This document shows positions 20,775 to 30,397 of a stretch of 64,000 nt of DNA, piece by piece (the stretch's first letter is position 1; each line of letters begins with the position of its first letter). The DNA is taken from assembly GCA_963736575.1 (NCBI GenBank), contig CAVTPD010000001.1, forward strand, positions 1,116,001 through 1,180,000, read 5' to 3'. The notes under the pieces were generated by a model. That model saw only the letters and a list, made by a program, of their open reading frames with translations, did no database searches and was not told the DNA's origin. This stretch comes from CAVTPD01 sp963736575 (GTDB lineage Bacteria > Bacteroidota > Bacteroidia > Cytophagales > JAAEPT01). The position numbers and the translations under genes were made by a program.

Positions 20775-21755
20775 CTATTTTGTATAAGTAACTGCTTTTA
20801 AAGCTGCTACTGTTCTTTCTACACTTGGTAAAATTTCATCAATCAAAGTAGGTGCATATGGTAAAGGCACATCAAGATTGTTTATTTTGTGTATAGGAGC
20901 ATCTAAATAATCAAAAGCATATTTTTGAACATGGTAAGCAATTTCTGTAGATACAGAGCTTAGCGGCCATGCTTCTTCTAAACATACTAAACGGTTTGTT
21001 TTCTTAACAGAGTTAACAACTGTTTCGTAATCAAGAGGACGGATAGTTCTTAAGTCAATTACTTCAACAGAAACACCTAATTTTTCCATTTCAGCAGCTG
21101 CTTGGTTAGCAATTTTCATGAATTTACCATAGCATACTAAAGTAGCATCGGTACCTTCTTTAACTACATCTGCAACTCCAATTGGAATAAGGTACTCACC
21201 TTCAGGTACAGGACCTTTTTCACCGTACATTACCTCAGACTCCATAAAGATAACAGGGTCATTGTCTCTAATTGCAGACTTTAATAAACCTTTTGCATCA
21301 GCAGGATTAGAAGGAACAATTACTTTTAAACCGGGAGTGTTAGCATACCAGCTGTCAAAGTTCTGAGAATGCTGAGAACTTAATTGACCAGCATTACCTG
21401 TAGCACCACGGAATACGATAGGGCAGCTGTATTGTCCACCAGACATAGACATCATTTTTGCTGCACTATTAATGATTTGGTCAATAGCAACCAATGAAAA
21501 GTTGAATGTCATAAATTCAACAATTGGTCGTAGGCCGTTCATACTAGCACCAATACTAATACCGGTGAAACCTAATTCGGCAATAGGAGTATCAATTACT
21601 CTTTTAGGACCGAATTCATCTAACATACCTAAACTTACTTTATAAGCACCATTGTATTCTGCTACTTCCTCACCCATGAGATAGACATTTTCGTCTCTTC
21701 TCATTTCCTCATTCATAGCTTCTCTAAGCGCTTCTCTAAATTGTATCTCTCTCAT
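20775..21755 (-). CDS. pdhB: pyruvate dehydrogenase E1 component beta subunit
   Basis: Thiamine-diphosphate-dependent E1 beta subunit, forming with E1 alpha the decarboxylase of the pyruvate dehydrogenase complex. 326 residues, full length. Family features include REALREAMNEEM, MGEEVAEYNGAYKVS, IDTPIAELGFTGISIGA, the RGATGNAGQLSSQHSQNF segment and IDLRTIRPLD. The E1 alpha gene is not adjacent, which is common in Flavobacteriia. An intrinsic terminator upstream (21794-21819) isolates it from the preceding lipoprotein gene. Confidence 0.95.
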   Translation of the reverse strand: MREIQFREALREAMNEEMRRDENVYLMGEEVAEYNGAYKVSLGMLDEFGPKRVIDTPIAELGFTGISIGASMNGLRPIVEFMTFNFSLVAIDQIINSAAKMMSMSGGQYSCPIVFRGATGNAGQLSSQHSQNFDSWYANTPGLKVIVPSNPADAKGLLKSAIRDNDPVIFMESEVMYGEKGPVPEGEYLIPIGVADVVKEGTDATLVCYGKFMKIANQAAAEMEKLGVSVEVIDLRTIRPLDYETVVNSVKKTNRLVCLEEAWPLSSVSTEIAYHVQKYAFDYLDAPIHKINNLDVPLPYAPTLIDEILPSVERTVAALKAVTYTK

Positions 21756-21793
21756 TATAGTTCTTCTTAAACTCTATTAACGAATACCGAAAA

Positions 21794-21819
21794 TAAAAAA
21801 ACCTGTCCGAAGACAGGTT
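21794..21819 (-). terminator. intrinsic terminator with UUCG loop
   Basis: On the minus strand AACCTGTC-TTCG-GACAGGTT is followed by seven T. It terminates the lipoprotein gene ending at 21847, upstream of pdhB. Confidence 0.88.
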
Positions 21820-21846
21820 CAAATTTAATCAAAATTTAGTTTTTTT

Positions 21847-23640
21847 CTATTTAAGAGCACTTGTAAATGCTTCTTGTTCTCTATAGTTCAAGAATTCAAG
21901 GTCTTCAACAGCTCTGGCTTTTAATTCTGAATCTAATGAAGCAGCTTTTTTCAATGCTGTAGACATTTCTTCAGGAGTATTGTTTCTAGCATGAGCAACT
22001 GCTAATACATAATAAGCTCTAGCGTATTGGTCATCTTTAGCAACAACTTCGTCTAAAGTTTTAATTGCTCCAGAGTAGTTTTTCTGAAGAAGTTGAGCTA
22101 ACCCAACATTAAATTTAGCTTTCAGAATTGTGTCGGCAGCTGCACTAGAGTTAGTGATTGCTCCGTCATAATCTGCATATCTAACTTGAACAGCACCTAA
22201 ACCAGCTTTAACAAACTTTTCAGTTTCTGCACTTGTAGCGTTAGCTTCTGTTGCTTTCTTGAAAGTAGAAAGTGCTTTTTTGTTTTCACTATCTAACATG
22301 TAAGTGATAGCAACGTTATTTAAGTTTTCAGCTTTTTCTTCTTTGTTAATAGAGATTTCAAACTGAGCAGCAGCTTTCTTAACTAAAGCAGCTTTTTGCG
22401 TTTCGTTATTGATTTTTTGAGCTTTCAATAAATAAACAACACCTAAGTTGTTGTGAGTAGACCATGTTGCATCTTTTTTAGTAGCAGCAAGGTAGATACC
22501 TTCTTTTTCGTCTAATAAAGGCGTTAAAGTAGCTGCGTACATTAATTCTTCCATTGATAATGTATCAGCATTTAAGCTATCTTCTACAATACCTTTGGCT
22601 AATAAAGAGATTTCAGCAGCTGTTTTCTTAGGCTTAACCTTTAAGATTTCAGTTGTTGATGTTCTTAGTTTAGGGTAGAAATCTTTTAATAATTGCTTGT
22701 AGTAAGATAACTCAGCAATTTTGTCTTGCTTTTCTGTAAATGAACCAGAGCCATTAACTATAGATAATAATTCTTGTTTTTGCTCAGGAGTTACACCTTC
22801 GTAAGAAGAAAGATATTTTTTAAATGGAGCCCAGTCTTGGAAAACTGTCTTAGTTGCAAACTTGATAGAGTCAGCTTGGTTTTTGTAATCGTACTGCTTC
22901 ATTTTCTTGAAATAGAAGTCTTTGATTACTTTAGCTCTGTCTTCAGATAATTTTTCGTTAATAGCTTCTTTACCTTCTGGTGAGTGAGTACCTGTAATAG
23001 TTACCGTTTTAGTATTGAATTTAGCAGAGATAAATGCATCTAATTCTTTACCAGATTCCCCTCTAACTTCAGAACTTTTCAAATAAGCGCTTCCTTGGTC
23101 AAAATGAAAAACAACGTTAACAGGAACTAATTCCTCTTTGTTGTTATAACCGTGGTCAGCATAAGTAGGTACATATGCTTTTTCGTATAACCTAGATGTG
23201 GTGATTATACCTTTAGCAATTTCCATTTCGTCCGTTTCTTTAAACTTAGTTTTGTCTAAGTTAGAAGCTACACCTTGAATGTATAAAGCACCTTGTTTCA
23301 TTTCTTCTTCATAAAAGAAACTAAAATCTACCGATTTAGATGGTTGTTCTACTTCTTGGTTAGGGAATTCTGTATCTGAGAATCCTGCTGTTTCTAATTC
23401 GCCCCCAGGTTGTCCGTATTTGTAAAATGTTTTAATGGTATATAGCTTATTTTTCTTAAGCATATTTTCAGGCAAAGTTGCACTAACAGTGAATTTAACA
23501 GAATCACCGTGAAGTTCTAATGGAGAAGGATTGACTTCAAGCTCTTGCTCTTCGGCCATTTTAACCATTTTGTTTAAGCTACAACTGCCTAAAAGTAAGA
23601 TGGATGCAAACGCGATTGACGCTCTTTTTAATATAAACAT
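21847..23640 (-). CDS. OmpA/TPR outer-membrane lipoprotein
   Basis: About 597 residues. An ATG at 23667 is also open, but the start at 23640 gives a standard lipoprotein signal (FILKRASIAFASILLLGSC) with lipobox LLGSC. An N-terminal beta region is followed by an OmpA-like segment around residues 175-250 (VVFHFDQGSAYL, VTITGTHSPEGKEAIN, LSEDRAKVIKDF), then a helical region and several TPR-like repeats to the C-terminus (TWSTHNNLGVVYLLKAQKI onward). Probably an envelope scaffold attached to peptidoglycan; no precise function is recognised. Confidence 0.8.
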   Translation of the reverse strand: MFILKRASIAFASILLLGSCSLNKMVKMAEEQELEVNPSPLELHGDSVKFTVSATLPENMLKKNKLYTIKTFYKYGQPGGELETAGFSDTEFPNQEVEQPSKSVDFSFFYEEEMKQGALYIQGVASNLDKTKFKETDEMEIAKGIITTSRLYEKAYVPTYADHGYNNKEELVPVNVVFHFDQGSAYLKSSEVRGESGKELDAFISAKFNTKTVTITGTHSPEGKEAINEKLSEDRAKVIKDFYFKKMKQYDYKNQADSIKFATKTVFQDWAPFKKYLSSYEGVTPEQKQELLSIVNGSGSFTEKQDKIAELSYYKQLLKDFYPKLRTSTTEILKVKPKKTAAEISLLAKGIVEDSLNADTLSMEELMYAATLTPLLDEKEGIYLAATKKDATWSTHNNLGVVYLLKAQKINNETQKAALVKKAAAQFEISINKEEKAENLNNVAITYMLDSENKKALSTFKKATEANATSAETEKFVKAGLGAVQVRYADYDGAITNSSAAADTILKAKFNVGLAQLLQKNYSGAIKTLDEVVAKDDQYARAYYVLAVAHARNNTPEEMSTALKKAASLDSELKARAVEDLEFLNYREQEAFTSALK

Positions 23641-23779
23641 ATTTTTACTAAACATACCTGTATTCAATTCAGAGTTAATAGATGGTACTAAACTATTGGG
23701 ATAAATTAATTATTGCAATCTTATTATGTGTTTTTTGGTAACATTAGAAATAATTTATCCAGTTTGTTATATTTGGCAT

Positions 23780-24016
23780 ATGGTTATCAAAACACTAATT
23801 GAAAGAATAAGGTTCTTTTGGGAACTGCAATATTTTGGAGTCTGTGAAAAAATGAGTGATAAAATAGGCGTATCTACTTCTAGTGTACGTATGTTTTTTA
23901 TCTACTCTTCTTTTATTGCACTAGGCTCACCAGTAATTATTTACATTACTTTATTCTTTATCATGAATATTAGAAAACACTTAAGAATGCGTAGAAGTTT
24001 TTATTATGACATTTAA
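23780..24016 (+). CDS. PspC-domain small membrane protein
   Basis: 78 residues from the ATG at 23780 (a longer frame opens at 23726). The core FGVCEKMSDKIGVSTSSVRM followed by hydrophobic FFIYSSFIALGSPVIIYITLFF matches the short PspC (phage-shock protein C) family with one or two membrane helices. It overlaps the end of the convergent glycosyltransferase by 36 bases. Role inferred: envelope stress. Confidence 0.7.
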   Translation: MVIKTLIERIRFFWELQYFGVCEKMSDKIGVSTSSVRMFFIYSSFIALGSPVIIYITLFFIMNIRKHLRMRRSFYYDI

Positions 24017-25012
24017 GTCACTAAATTTTTTCTTTCCATTTAAGAAGTAAGTTTTAACTATAGAATCCTTAAAAAAGCTATTGTAAACATTTTTAGTACT
24101 GTAGCTTCTTTTTTCTTTTAAGAGTTTTCTTTTGTTTTTAAATTCTTTATGGGCTTTTATTATGGCCATAAAATTCTTAAACTCTAATTTTATTAAAAAC
24201 TGTACCCCGGCAAGACCATCCAAAATCATTCTTTTCATAATGATCTTTTTAAGTTTTTCTTCTGGTAAGTTTTTGTACAATAAATAAAGACCGTTTCTAA
24301 AGTTTAGAAAGGTTTTAAAAGGATTAACCTTTTGTAAGGTACCACCACCTAAATGAAAAACAGTACTTTCTGGGGTGTATTTTATTTTATAACCTTGGTT
24401 ACCTAACCTCCAACATAAGTCAATTTCTTCCATGTGGGCAAAAAAATTTTCATCAAAACCACCTAATTGATGGTATAATTCTTTTTTAATGGTAAAACAG
24501 GCTCCAGAAGCCCAATGAATATCACTTTCTTGTTGGTATTGACCTTGGTCAATTTCAATCGAATGAAACAATCTTCCTCTACAAAATGGATAACCTAAAT
24601 AATCTAAAAAACCACCTGCGGCTCCAGCATATTCAAAATAGTCTTTATTGCTGTAACTTTTAATTTTAGGTTGAACTACAGCTACATTGTTATTTCTTTT
24701 AAAGACTTCTAGAATAGGGGGAATCCAATTTGGAGTAACTTCTACATCTGAATTTAATAAGACGTAATATTCTTCTTCTACAGTTTGTAATCCTTTGTTG
24801 TACCCCCCACAGAAACCATGGTTTTTACTTAAAGGTATACGATTAATATTGGGGTAGTTTTTCTGTAAAAAATCAATAGAATCGTCCGTAGAGGCGTTGT
24901 CTATTACGTATAGGTTTGCTTCTGGCGAGTTTTTATAGACGGAAGGTAAAAAGGTTTCAAGGTGCTTTTTACCATTCCAATTTAATATTACTACAGCTAC
25001 TTGATTAGTCAT
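23981..25012 (-). CDS. family 2 glycosyltransferase
   Basis: 343-residue GT-A glycosyltransferase. Motifs are VVILNWNGKKHL, VIDNASTDDS, the nucleotide-sugar site LLNSDVEV and the acceptor region GGFDENFFAHMEEIDLCWRL. It belongs to the rhamnosyltransferase-like group of GT2 enzymes that build surface polysaccharides. The start abuts the ybaB stop, so the two are probably co-transcribed. No transmembrane segment is seen. The substrate is unknown. Confidence 0.9.
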   Translation of the reverse strand: MTNQVAVVILNWNGKKHLETFLPSVYKNSPEANLYVIDNASTDDSIDFLQKNYPNINRIPLSKNHGFCGGYNKGLQTVEEEYYVLLNSDVEVTPNWIPPILEVFKRNNNVAVVQPKIKSYSNKDYFEYAGAAGGFLDYLGYPFCRGRLFHSIEIDQGQYQQESDIHWASGACFTIKKELYHQLGGFDENFFAHMEEIDLCWRLGNQGYKIKYTPESTVFHLGGGTLQKVNPFKTFLNFRNGLYLLYKNLPEEKLKKIIMKRMILDGLAGVQFLIKLEFKNFMAIIKAHKEFKNKRKLLKEKRSYSTKNVYNSFFKDSIVKTYFLNGKKKFSDLNVIIKTSTHS

Positions 25013-25341
25013 TACATCATGCTTCCTAAATCGAAACCGGGGATGTTAGGTAAAATTCCGTCTGTAGATTTAGCCATTTCTTCTTTTATTTTTTCTTCAA
25101 TTGCTTCCATAGCTTTATTGGTAGCAGCAACTATTAAATCTTGTAAAATGTGTTTTTCTTCCACACTAATTAAAGAATCGTCTACTTCAATTGACTGTAC
25201 TTGTCTATTCCCGTTCACGGTAACTTTTACCATTCCTGCACCAGATTCACCCGAAGTGGTAACGGAACCTAAATTTTCTTTAGCTTGTTTTAACTTAGCT
25301 TGTGCTTCTTGTACTTTCTGAAATATTCCGCTTATATCCAT
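25012..25341 (-). CDS. ybaB: nucleoid-associated protein YbaB/EbfC family
   Basis: 109 residues. A helical N-terminus (FQKVQEAQAKLKQAKENLG), the central strand signature VKVTVNGNRQVQSIEVDDSL, and a second long helix match YbaB/EbfC dimeric DNA-binding proteins. These bind DNA with little specificity and are often found near recombination genes; here the partner is a glycosyltransferase. Confidence 0.92.
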   Translation of the reverse strand: MDISGIFQKVQEAQAKLKQAKENLGSVTTSGESGAGMVKVTVNGNRQVQSIEVDDSLISVEEKHILQDLIVAATNKAMEAIEEKIKEEMAKSTDGILPNIPGFDLGSMM

Positions 25342-25478
25342 ATTTTCCTTATTTAAAACTTGAATTTAACTAATTACTGATTCTTGAACCCAATGTGGGG
25401 CTTAATAAATCGTAAGAACAATTTATTTCTTTCTAAAATGCATTTATTTGCAGCGTATCTCTATTATCAAAATAATTT

Positions 25479-25904
25479 ATGGTGTTTTCAATAGGTTTTG
25501 TAGTCTTGTTTTTAGGAGCAGCTGTCTCTTTCTTTTGGATAAGAAACAAGAGAAGCGAAAAATATGAAAAGGCTATTTTGGATAATAATATAGGCTTGAA
25601 TAAAAATAATTTTTGTTCGCTTAGAGTAGACGGTTTAAGTAAAGAAGATTTAGCCATAGTGTATAATATTTTTGCTAAACGATTTGATACAGACGATTTT
25701 CTTTTAGATGTTAATTTTAATCTGAAAAAAGACTTAATGCTTTCAAGAGAGGATGTAAAAGATATTATTACCGACTTCTTTCTGAAAACCCATGCGCAAT
25801 ACGTACCCGGAACAACTGAAATTAAAGCGTTTGAAAGCGGAAATGAGAGAATTGAAACTGTAAAAGGAATTTTAGATGCGGTAGTTTTTCTAAAAGAGAA
25901 TTAA
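25479..25904 (+). CDS. membrane-anchored protein of unknown function
   Basis: 141 residues: one N-terminal helix (VFSIGFVVLFLGAAVSFFWI), a basic stop-transfer stretch, then a soluble mixed alpha/beta domain containing KKDLMLSREDVKDIITDFF. No family recognised. It is convergent with the T9SS gene, overlapping by four bases. Confidence 0.65.
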   Translation: MVFSIGFVVLFLGAAVSFFWIRNKRSEKYEKAILDNNIGLNKNNFCSLRVDGLSKEDLAIVYNIFAKRFDTDDFLLDVNFNLKKDLMLSREDVKDIITDFFLKTHAQYVPGTTEIKAFESGNERIETVKGILDAVVFLKEN

Positions 25905-27823
25905 CGAATTAAAGTTATTGTTCCACTTCTGTTGTATTTACTTCCTTTTTCGTCTGTGATAATACTTTTAAAGATATAAACACCACCAACAGCTGGTTCG
26001 GCATTAAAAAAACCATCCCACGCTTTATTTTCAGCATTAAAAACTAATTGCCCCCATTGATTCCTGATTTGTAGCGTGTAATCTTTTACAAAGGCTCCTA
26101 CTGGGTAAAAGGTATCGTTTAATCCGTCGCCATTAGGTGTAAATCCAGTAGGGAAAAAGATATATGTTTTTAAATCGATTAAAGCTTTATTACTGTAACT
26201 AACAAGGTTTGTGTTTTTATCTAAAACCTCAATTTGAACGTTAATTTGAGCAGCAGAATAATTTCTTACATCAATCTCTTTTTGGAATGAAAAGTTAGCT
26301 TCGGATAATATGGAAGCACCATTCTGGTCGGTAAGCTGTAAGGTGTATAAGGAAGAATTAAAGCCTGTGAACTTTGTCCAAGAAATAAGGTAGGTATATG
26401 CGCCTGTTTTTTCAATGTTTACTAGAGTTGGGCAAGTTTTAGGATTGTTTACAGAAAGATTAGCACATTTATCCAATACCTGTATGTTGTAGCAATTAGG
26501 GGAATCAAAGACTAATTCATCCGTATAAGAATAATTTTTTGTATCGGGTGATAAGGTGTCTTTTTCGCCGGTATTAGAATTTGTAAGAATAAAATTTTGA
26601 ACGCTTTCTAAATTGCTGTAATCCCATGTTAAGTCAGTGGTTTCTGTTTCTGAAATGCTGCTGTAAAATAAAGAAATACCCTTGGGTAGTTGGCTGGAAA
26701 AACCAATTTCACAAACTGTGTTAGAAGAAATGTCTACGGTACTACCATCTATATTCTCTGTTTTAGAAATAAGCTGGTAACAGTATTCTGTTCCGCATAA
26801 AATATTTTTGTCTAAATAACTGGCTTCTGTTGTTGTAATAAATTCTTCCGCATTATTTCTTAATAAGCTGAAACCGTTAAAGTTTGTAGAATTGTCGTTT
26901 TGCCAATTCAGTGTAATTTCTTCACTTTGGTTTTGGGCATCTAAAACTTGAGCACTAAAAACTGCCGATTCTTTGCTGTTTCCGCAATAATCAAAATTTG
27001 AGACCTTTATTTGATACGGTGCGTTAGAAGTAGTTAGATTATTAAACGTATAAGTGTAATTACCACTTTGGTTTTCAATAGTATCTATAATTTGAAAACT
27101 ACCCGATTGACTTTTTGTAGAAATAAAATAACTGAAATTAGCCGTAGCTAAAAAGCTTAGCTCTATAGAAAAGTTAGTTCCGTTTAGGCCAGTTGTTTTT
27201 ATGGAATTAATTTTTGGATTCTCTAAATCTGGGATTAACTGAATGCTTTTGGTTTGCGTATTCTCACAGTCTACTTGCTCGTAAATACCCCGTACAGTAA
27301 TAGCTTCGGTAGTAGAAGAAGGGAATGCAGTTGTTAGGCTAGAAAGGCCGTCAATAGTGTCGTTTTCAAATCCATTTTGGTATTCAATCACATAATGGTC
27401 GTAAACATCTTCATCAATCTGTATTTTTAAATTGTTATCCTTACAAGCATGAAGCGTAAATTGAGGTTCGGATTGAGCAACTACTCTAATGTAGTTTGTT
27501 TTTGTACCCACAACAGGATTGTTACTACCTATCTGGTAATATTGCGTAATAGAATATAAACCCGGGCTTTGATAGGTGTAAGTGGTATCAAAAACAATTC
27601 CTTCACCAAAATTATAACGGAATTGGGCAGTAGGGTCTGCTACACATTCCTGAAGATGAACCGTAAATGGAGGACAACCCACCGAGTCTATGGCATTAAA
27701 ACAGATGTCTTGGGCTTTTAAGGAATTAAAATTCATTAAAAGCACCAAAAATAAGCTTAGCTGAAAAAGCTGTTTAGGAAATACGTTGTATAATGTCTTC
27801 AATAGATAGTTTTTCCTGTTCAC
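25901..27823 (-). CDS. secreted protein with gliding-motility-type (T9SS type B) C-terminal domain
   Basis: 640 residues. The signal peptide (LFQLSLFLVLLMNFNSLKAQ) precedes a PKD-like segment (YNFGEGIVFDTTYTYQSPGLY), several fibronectin-like beta domains, and the sorting domain with FTPNGDGLNDTFYP, IRNQWGQLVF and WDGFFNAEPAVGGVYIFK. This C-terminus directs export by the type IX secretion system. The start lies 50 bases inside hisS on the same strand, so the genes are probably translated from one message. Its role is probably adhesion or surface binding. Confidence 0.88.
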   Translation of the reverse strand: MNRKNYLLKTLYNVFPKQLFQLSLFLVLLMNFNSLKAQDICFNAIDSVGCPPFTVHLQECVADPTAQFRYNFGEGIVFDTTYTYQSPGLYSITQYYQIGSNNPVVGTKTNYIRVVAQSEPQFTLHACKDNNLKIQIDEDVYDHYVIEYQNGFENDTIDGLSSLTTAFPSSTTEAITVRGIYEQVDCENTQTKSIQLIPDLENPKINSIKTTGLNGTNFSIELSFLATANFSYFISTKSQSGSFQIIDTIENQSGNYTYTFNNLTTSNAPYQIKVSNFDYCGNSKESAVFSAQVLDAQNQSEEITLNWQNDNSTNFNGFSLLRNNAEEFITTTEASYLDKNILCGTEYCYQLISKTENIDGSTVDISSNTVCEIGFSSQLPKGISLFYSSISETETTDLTWDYSNLESVQNFILTNSNTGEKDTLSPDTKNYSYTDELVFDSPNCYNIQVLDKCANLSVNNPKTCPTLVNIEKTGAYTYLISWTKFTGFNSSLYTLQLTDQNGASILSEANFSFQKEIDVRNYSAAQINVQIEVLDKNTNLVSYSNKALIDLKTYIFFPTGFTPNGDGLNDTFYPVGAFVKDYTLQIRNQWGQLVFNAENKAWDGFFNAEPAVGGVYIFKSIITDEKGSKYNRSGTITLIR

Positions 27824-29141
27824 CGGTAATCATGTTTTTTAACGAGTATAAACCCAATTCTATTTCTTCGCTGCCAATTACTACTACAAACGGTATATTT
27901 TTTTGATTCGCATAATTCATTTGCTTTTTCATCTTGGCATCGTCTGGATAGATTTCACTATGTATCCCCGCAGCACGCAATTTGGTAAGCAAACCAATAC
28001 CATGTTTTTGCGCAGCTTCATCAAAATGAAGGATTATAGCTTTGCTAGAATTTAGGGTTTCTTCCGGGAAAAGTTCTAGCATTTCCAATACATCGTATAA
28101 ACGATCTACACCAAAAGAGAAACCAACACCAGAAACACCATCTAATCCAAAAACTCCGGTAAGATTGTCGTAACGGCCGCCGCCGGAAACGCTACCCATT
28201 TGTACATTGTTTACTTTTACTTCGAAAATAGATCCTGTATAGTAGCTTAATCCTCTTGCCAGAGTAACGTCAAAGTCTAGGTTAGCATTTTCTAAACCGT
28301 ATAATTTCAAGTATTCCAGAATTTCATTTAATTCCGAAAGACCTTTTTGTCCTTCTTCAGAATTAGAAAGCAAAGATTTTACTTTGTTGAATTTTTCTTG
28401 AAAAGAACCTTCAATAGAAAGAATTTCAGCTAAAGTGGAAAGCGCCGTTTCTTCAAAACCTTTTTCCCTTAATTCTTCTAAAACCTTTTCTAAACCAATT
28501 TTGTCTAATTTATCAATGGCAACAAATAAATCGGTTTCGCTGTGTTGCTTGCCCAATATTTTACTAATGCCAGATAATATTTTCCGGTTATTTATTTTTA
28601 TGCTGAAATCATTAATTCCCAAATTACCAAAAACTTCATTAATCATTAAAACGATTTCCGCTTCGCAAATTAAAGAATCGGTTCCCACCACATCGGCATC
28701 GCACTGGTAAAACTCTCGGTAACGCCCTTTTTGAGGTCTATCTGCACGCCATACCGGTTGAATCTGGAATCGCTTAAACGGAAAAGCAATCGTCCCGCGG
28801 TTCATCACAACGTAACGCGCAAAAGGTACTGTTAAATCGTAACGTAGTCCTTTTTCACTAATTTTAGGCAACAAATGTTTTGCGCCTTTTTCAAAATCTT
28901 CAGGACTAGATTTACTTAAGAAATCACCCGAATTCACAATTTTGAATAACAATTGATCGCCCTCATCACCATACTTTCCGGTTAAAACGGCAAGGTTTTC
29001 CATGGAAGGAGTTTCCAATTGCAAAAAGCCGAACTTTTTAAACGTGGCTTTAATGGTATCAAGAATATATGTTCGCTTGGCCATTACGTCTGGGCCAAAA
29101 TCGCGCGTACCTTTAGGGACAGATGGTTTTTGTATGCTCAT
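27774..29141 (-). CDS. hisS: histidyl-tRNA synthetase
   Basis: Class II aminoacyl-tRNA synthetase charging tRNA-His, 455 residues. It starts MSIQKPSVPKGTRDFGPDVM. Motif 2 lies around QPVWRADRPQKGRYREFYQ, the HisA signature is LARGLSYYTGSIFEV, and motif 3 is around GGGRYDNL and GFSFGVDRL. The C-terminal anticodon-binding domain is present. Intact, in contrast to the broken genes elsewhere in the window. Confidence 0.97.
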   Translation of the reverse strand: MSIQKPSVPKGTRDFGPDVMAKRTYILDTIKATFKKFGFLQLETPSMENLAVLTGKYGDEGDQLLFKIVNSGDFLSKSSPEDFEKGAKHLLPKISEKGLRYDLTVPFARYVVMNRGTIAFPFKRFQIQPVWRADRPQKGRYREFYQCDADVVGTDSLICEAEIVLMINEVFGNLGINDFSIKINNRKILSGISKILGKQHSETDLFVAIDKLDKIGLEKVLEELREKGFEETALSTLAEILSIEGSFQEKFNKVKSLLSNSEEGQKGLSELNEILEYLKLYGLENANLDFDVTLARGLSYYTGSIFEVKVNNVQMGSVSGGGRYDNLTGVFGLDGVSGVGFSFGVDRLYDVLEMLELFPEETLNSSKAIILHFDEAAQKHGIGLLTKLRAAGIHSEIYPDDAKMKKQMNYANQKNIPFVVVIGSEEIELGLYSLKNMITGEQEKLSIEDIIQRIS

Positions 29142-29328
29142 TTTAAATCTATAAAGTCAATTTAGACTTTTTTAACGGAGGGCAAAGTTAATAAATACCT
29201 TCAGGAAATTCTGTTTGGGGTTGTTTTTCTATTGACAAGCACCATAAGAAATATATGTTATCCAGTAAAAGTAACAGCATTATAAAACTACAGTTCGTAA
29301 ATTATAAGTGAAGTCTTAACTTCGGGTT

Positions 29329-30292
29329 ATGAAATACCTGTTTATAAGTCTTTTTGTGGCGATGGTATCTTGTCAGGGTTCACAGATAAGCACAAAAGAC
29401 CAATCCATTGATTCTACCAACGCCAAAATGGGGTATGCAGAAATCAAAGACGCCTACAATTTTTTTGTAATAGGGGATTGGGGCAGAAATGGTTCAGCAG
29501 GCCAAGTAGCTGTAGCGAATCAGATGGCGAGAACTGCTTCTGCTATAGAACCAGAATTTATTATTTCGGTTGGCGATAATTTTTATCCTAGTGGAGTTGA
29601 AAGCATTACTGATCCACAGTGGAAGTATTCTTTTGAAAACATTTACAAAGACGAAGCCTTGCAATGCGATTGGTTTACATGCATTGGTAATCATGATATC
29701 CGTGGTTCTGTACAAGCCCAAATTGATTATTCTAAAGTAAGTACCCGTTGGCATTTACCCAATTGGTATTACAGTTATGAAAAAACGTTGGAAGACGACT
29801 CTACCAAAGCCTTGTTTGTATTTATTGATACCAACCCCTTTCAATACAGTGGGTTCAGTTCTAAGTTTTATTCTAAAGTGCAAGACCAAGATACTACAGC
29901 ACAAAAAGCATGGTTAACTAAAGTTTTGTCGGAATCGAACGCAAAATGGAAAATTGTAATTGGACATCACCCTATGTATTCCGGTGGAAAAAGAGTGAAA
30001 GGTACCGATCCCATTGTTTCTTCTTTCAGAAATTTATTTGAAGAAAATGGTGTAGATGTTTATTTCAGCGGTCATGAGCATGATTTGCAATTGCTGAAAG
30101 AAGACAAACCGAAAAACAACCTATGTAGTTAGTGGCGCAGGTTCTGCCATAAGAAAAACTGGTAACATGAAATTCTCTAAATTTTCCGCAGCAGAGAATG
30201 GTTTTTTTACTGCTTCCATGACCCGAGACTCTATTTATTTGCAAGCTATCGGAACTTTAGACAACGTTTTGTATTCTTATACCGTAAAATAA
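29329..30292 (+). CDS. purple acid phosphatase-like metallophosphoesterase lipoprotein (frameshifted)
   Basis: Secreted phosphatase resembling tartrate-resistant acid phosphatases. A lipoprotein-like signal (YLFISLFVAMVSC) is followed by the metal motifs GDWG, VGDNFYPSG, GNHD, GHHP and GHEHDL in the family order. The frame breaks near 30115: GAAAAACAACC has an extra A, and the restored end reads KTTYVVSGAGSAIRKTGN, ending at 30292. About 320 residues. Its role is probably phosphate scavenging from organic esters. Confidence 0.87.
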
Positions 30293-30328
30293 GTAAAGGG
30301 ACTACATTTTTAAATAAATAACAAAAAC

Positions 30329-30364
30329 AGAAAGCACGTCGTTTTATAAATGGCGTGCTTTTTT
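30329..30364 (+). terminator. intrinsic terminator after the phosphatase gene
   Basis: AAAGCACG and CGTGCTTTTTT arms with an AT-rich loop, ending in a T-run. It lies between convergent genes. Confidence 0.75.
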
Positions 30365-30397
30365 ACTTTAAAACTGAATGGAGGCCAGAAAGTTTTC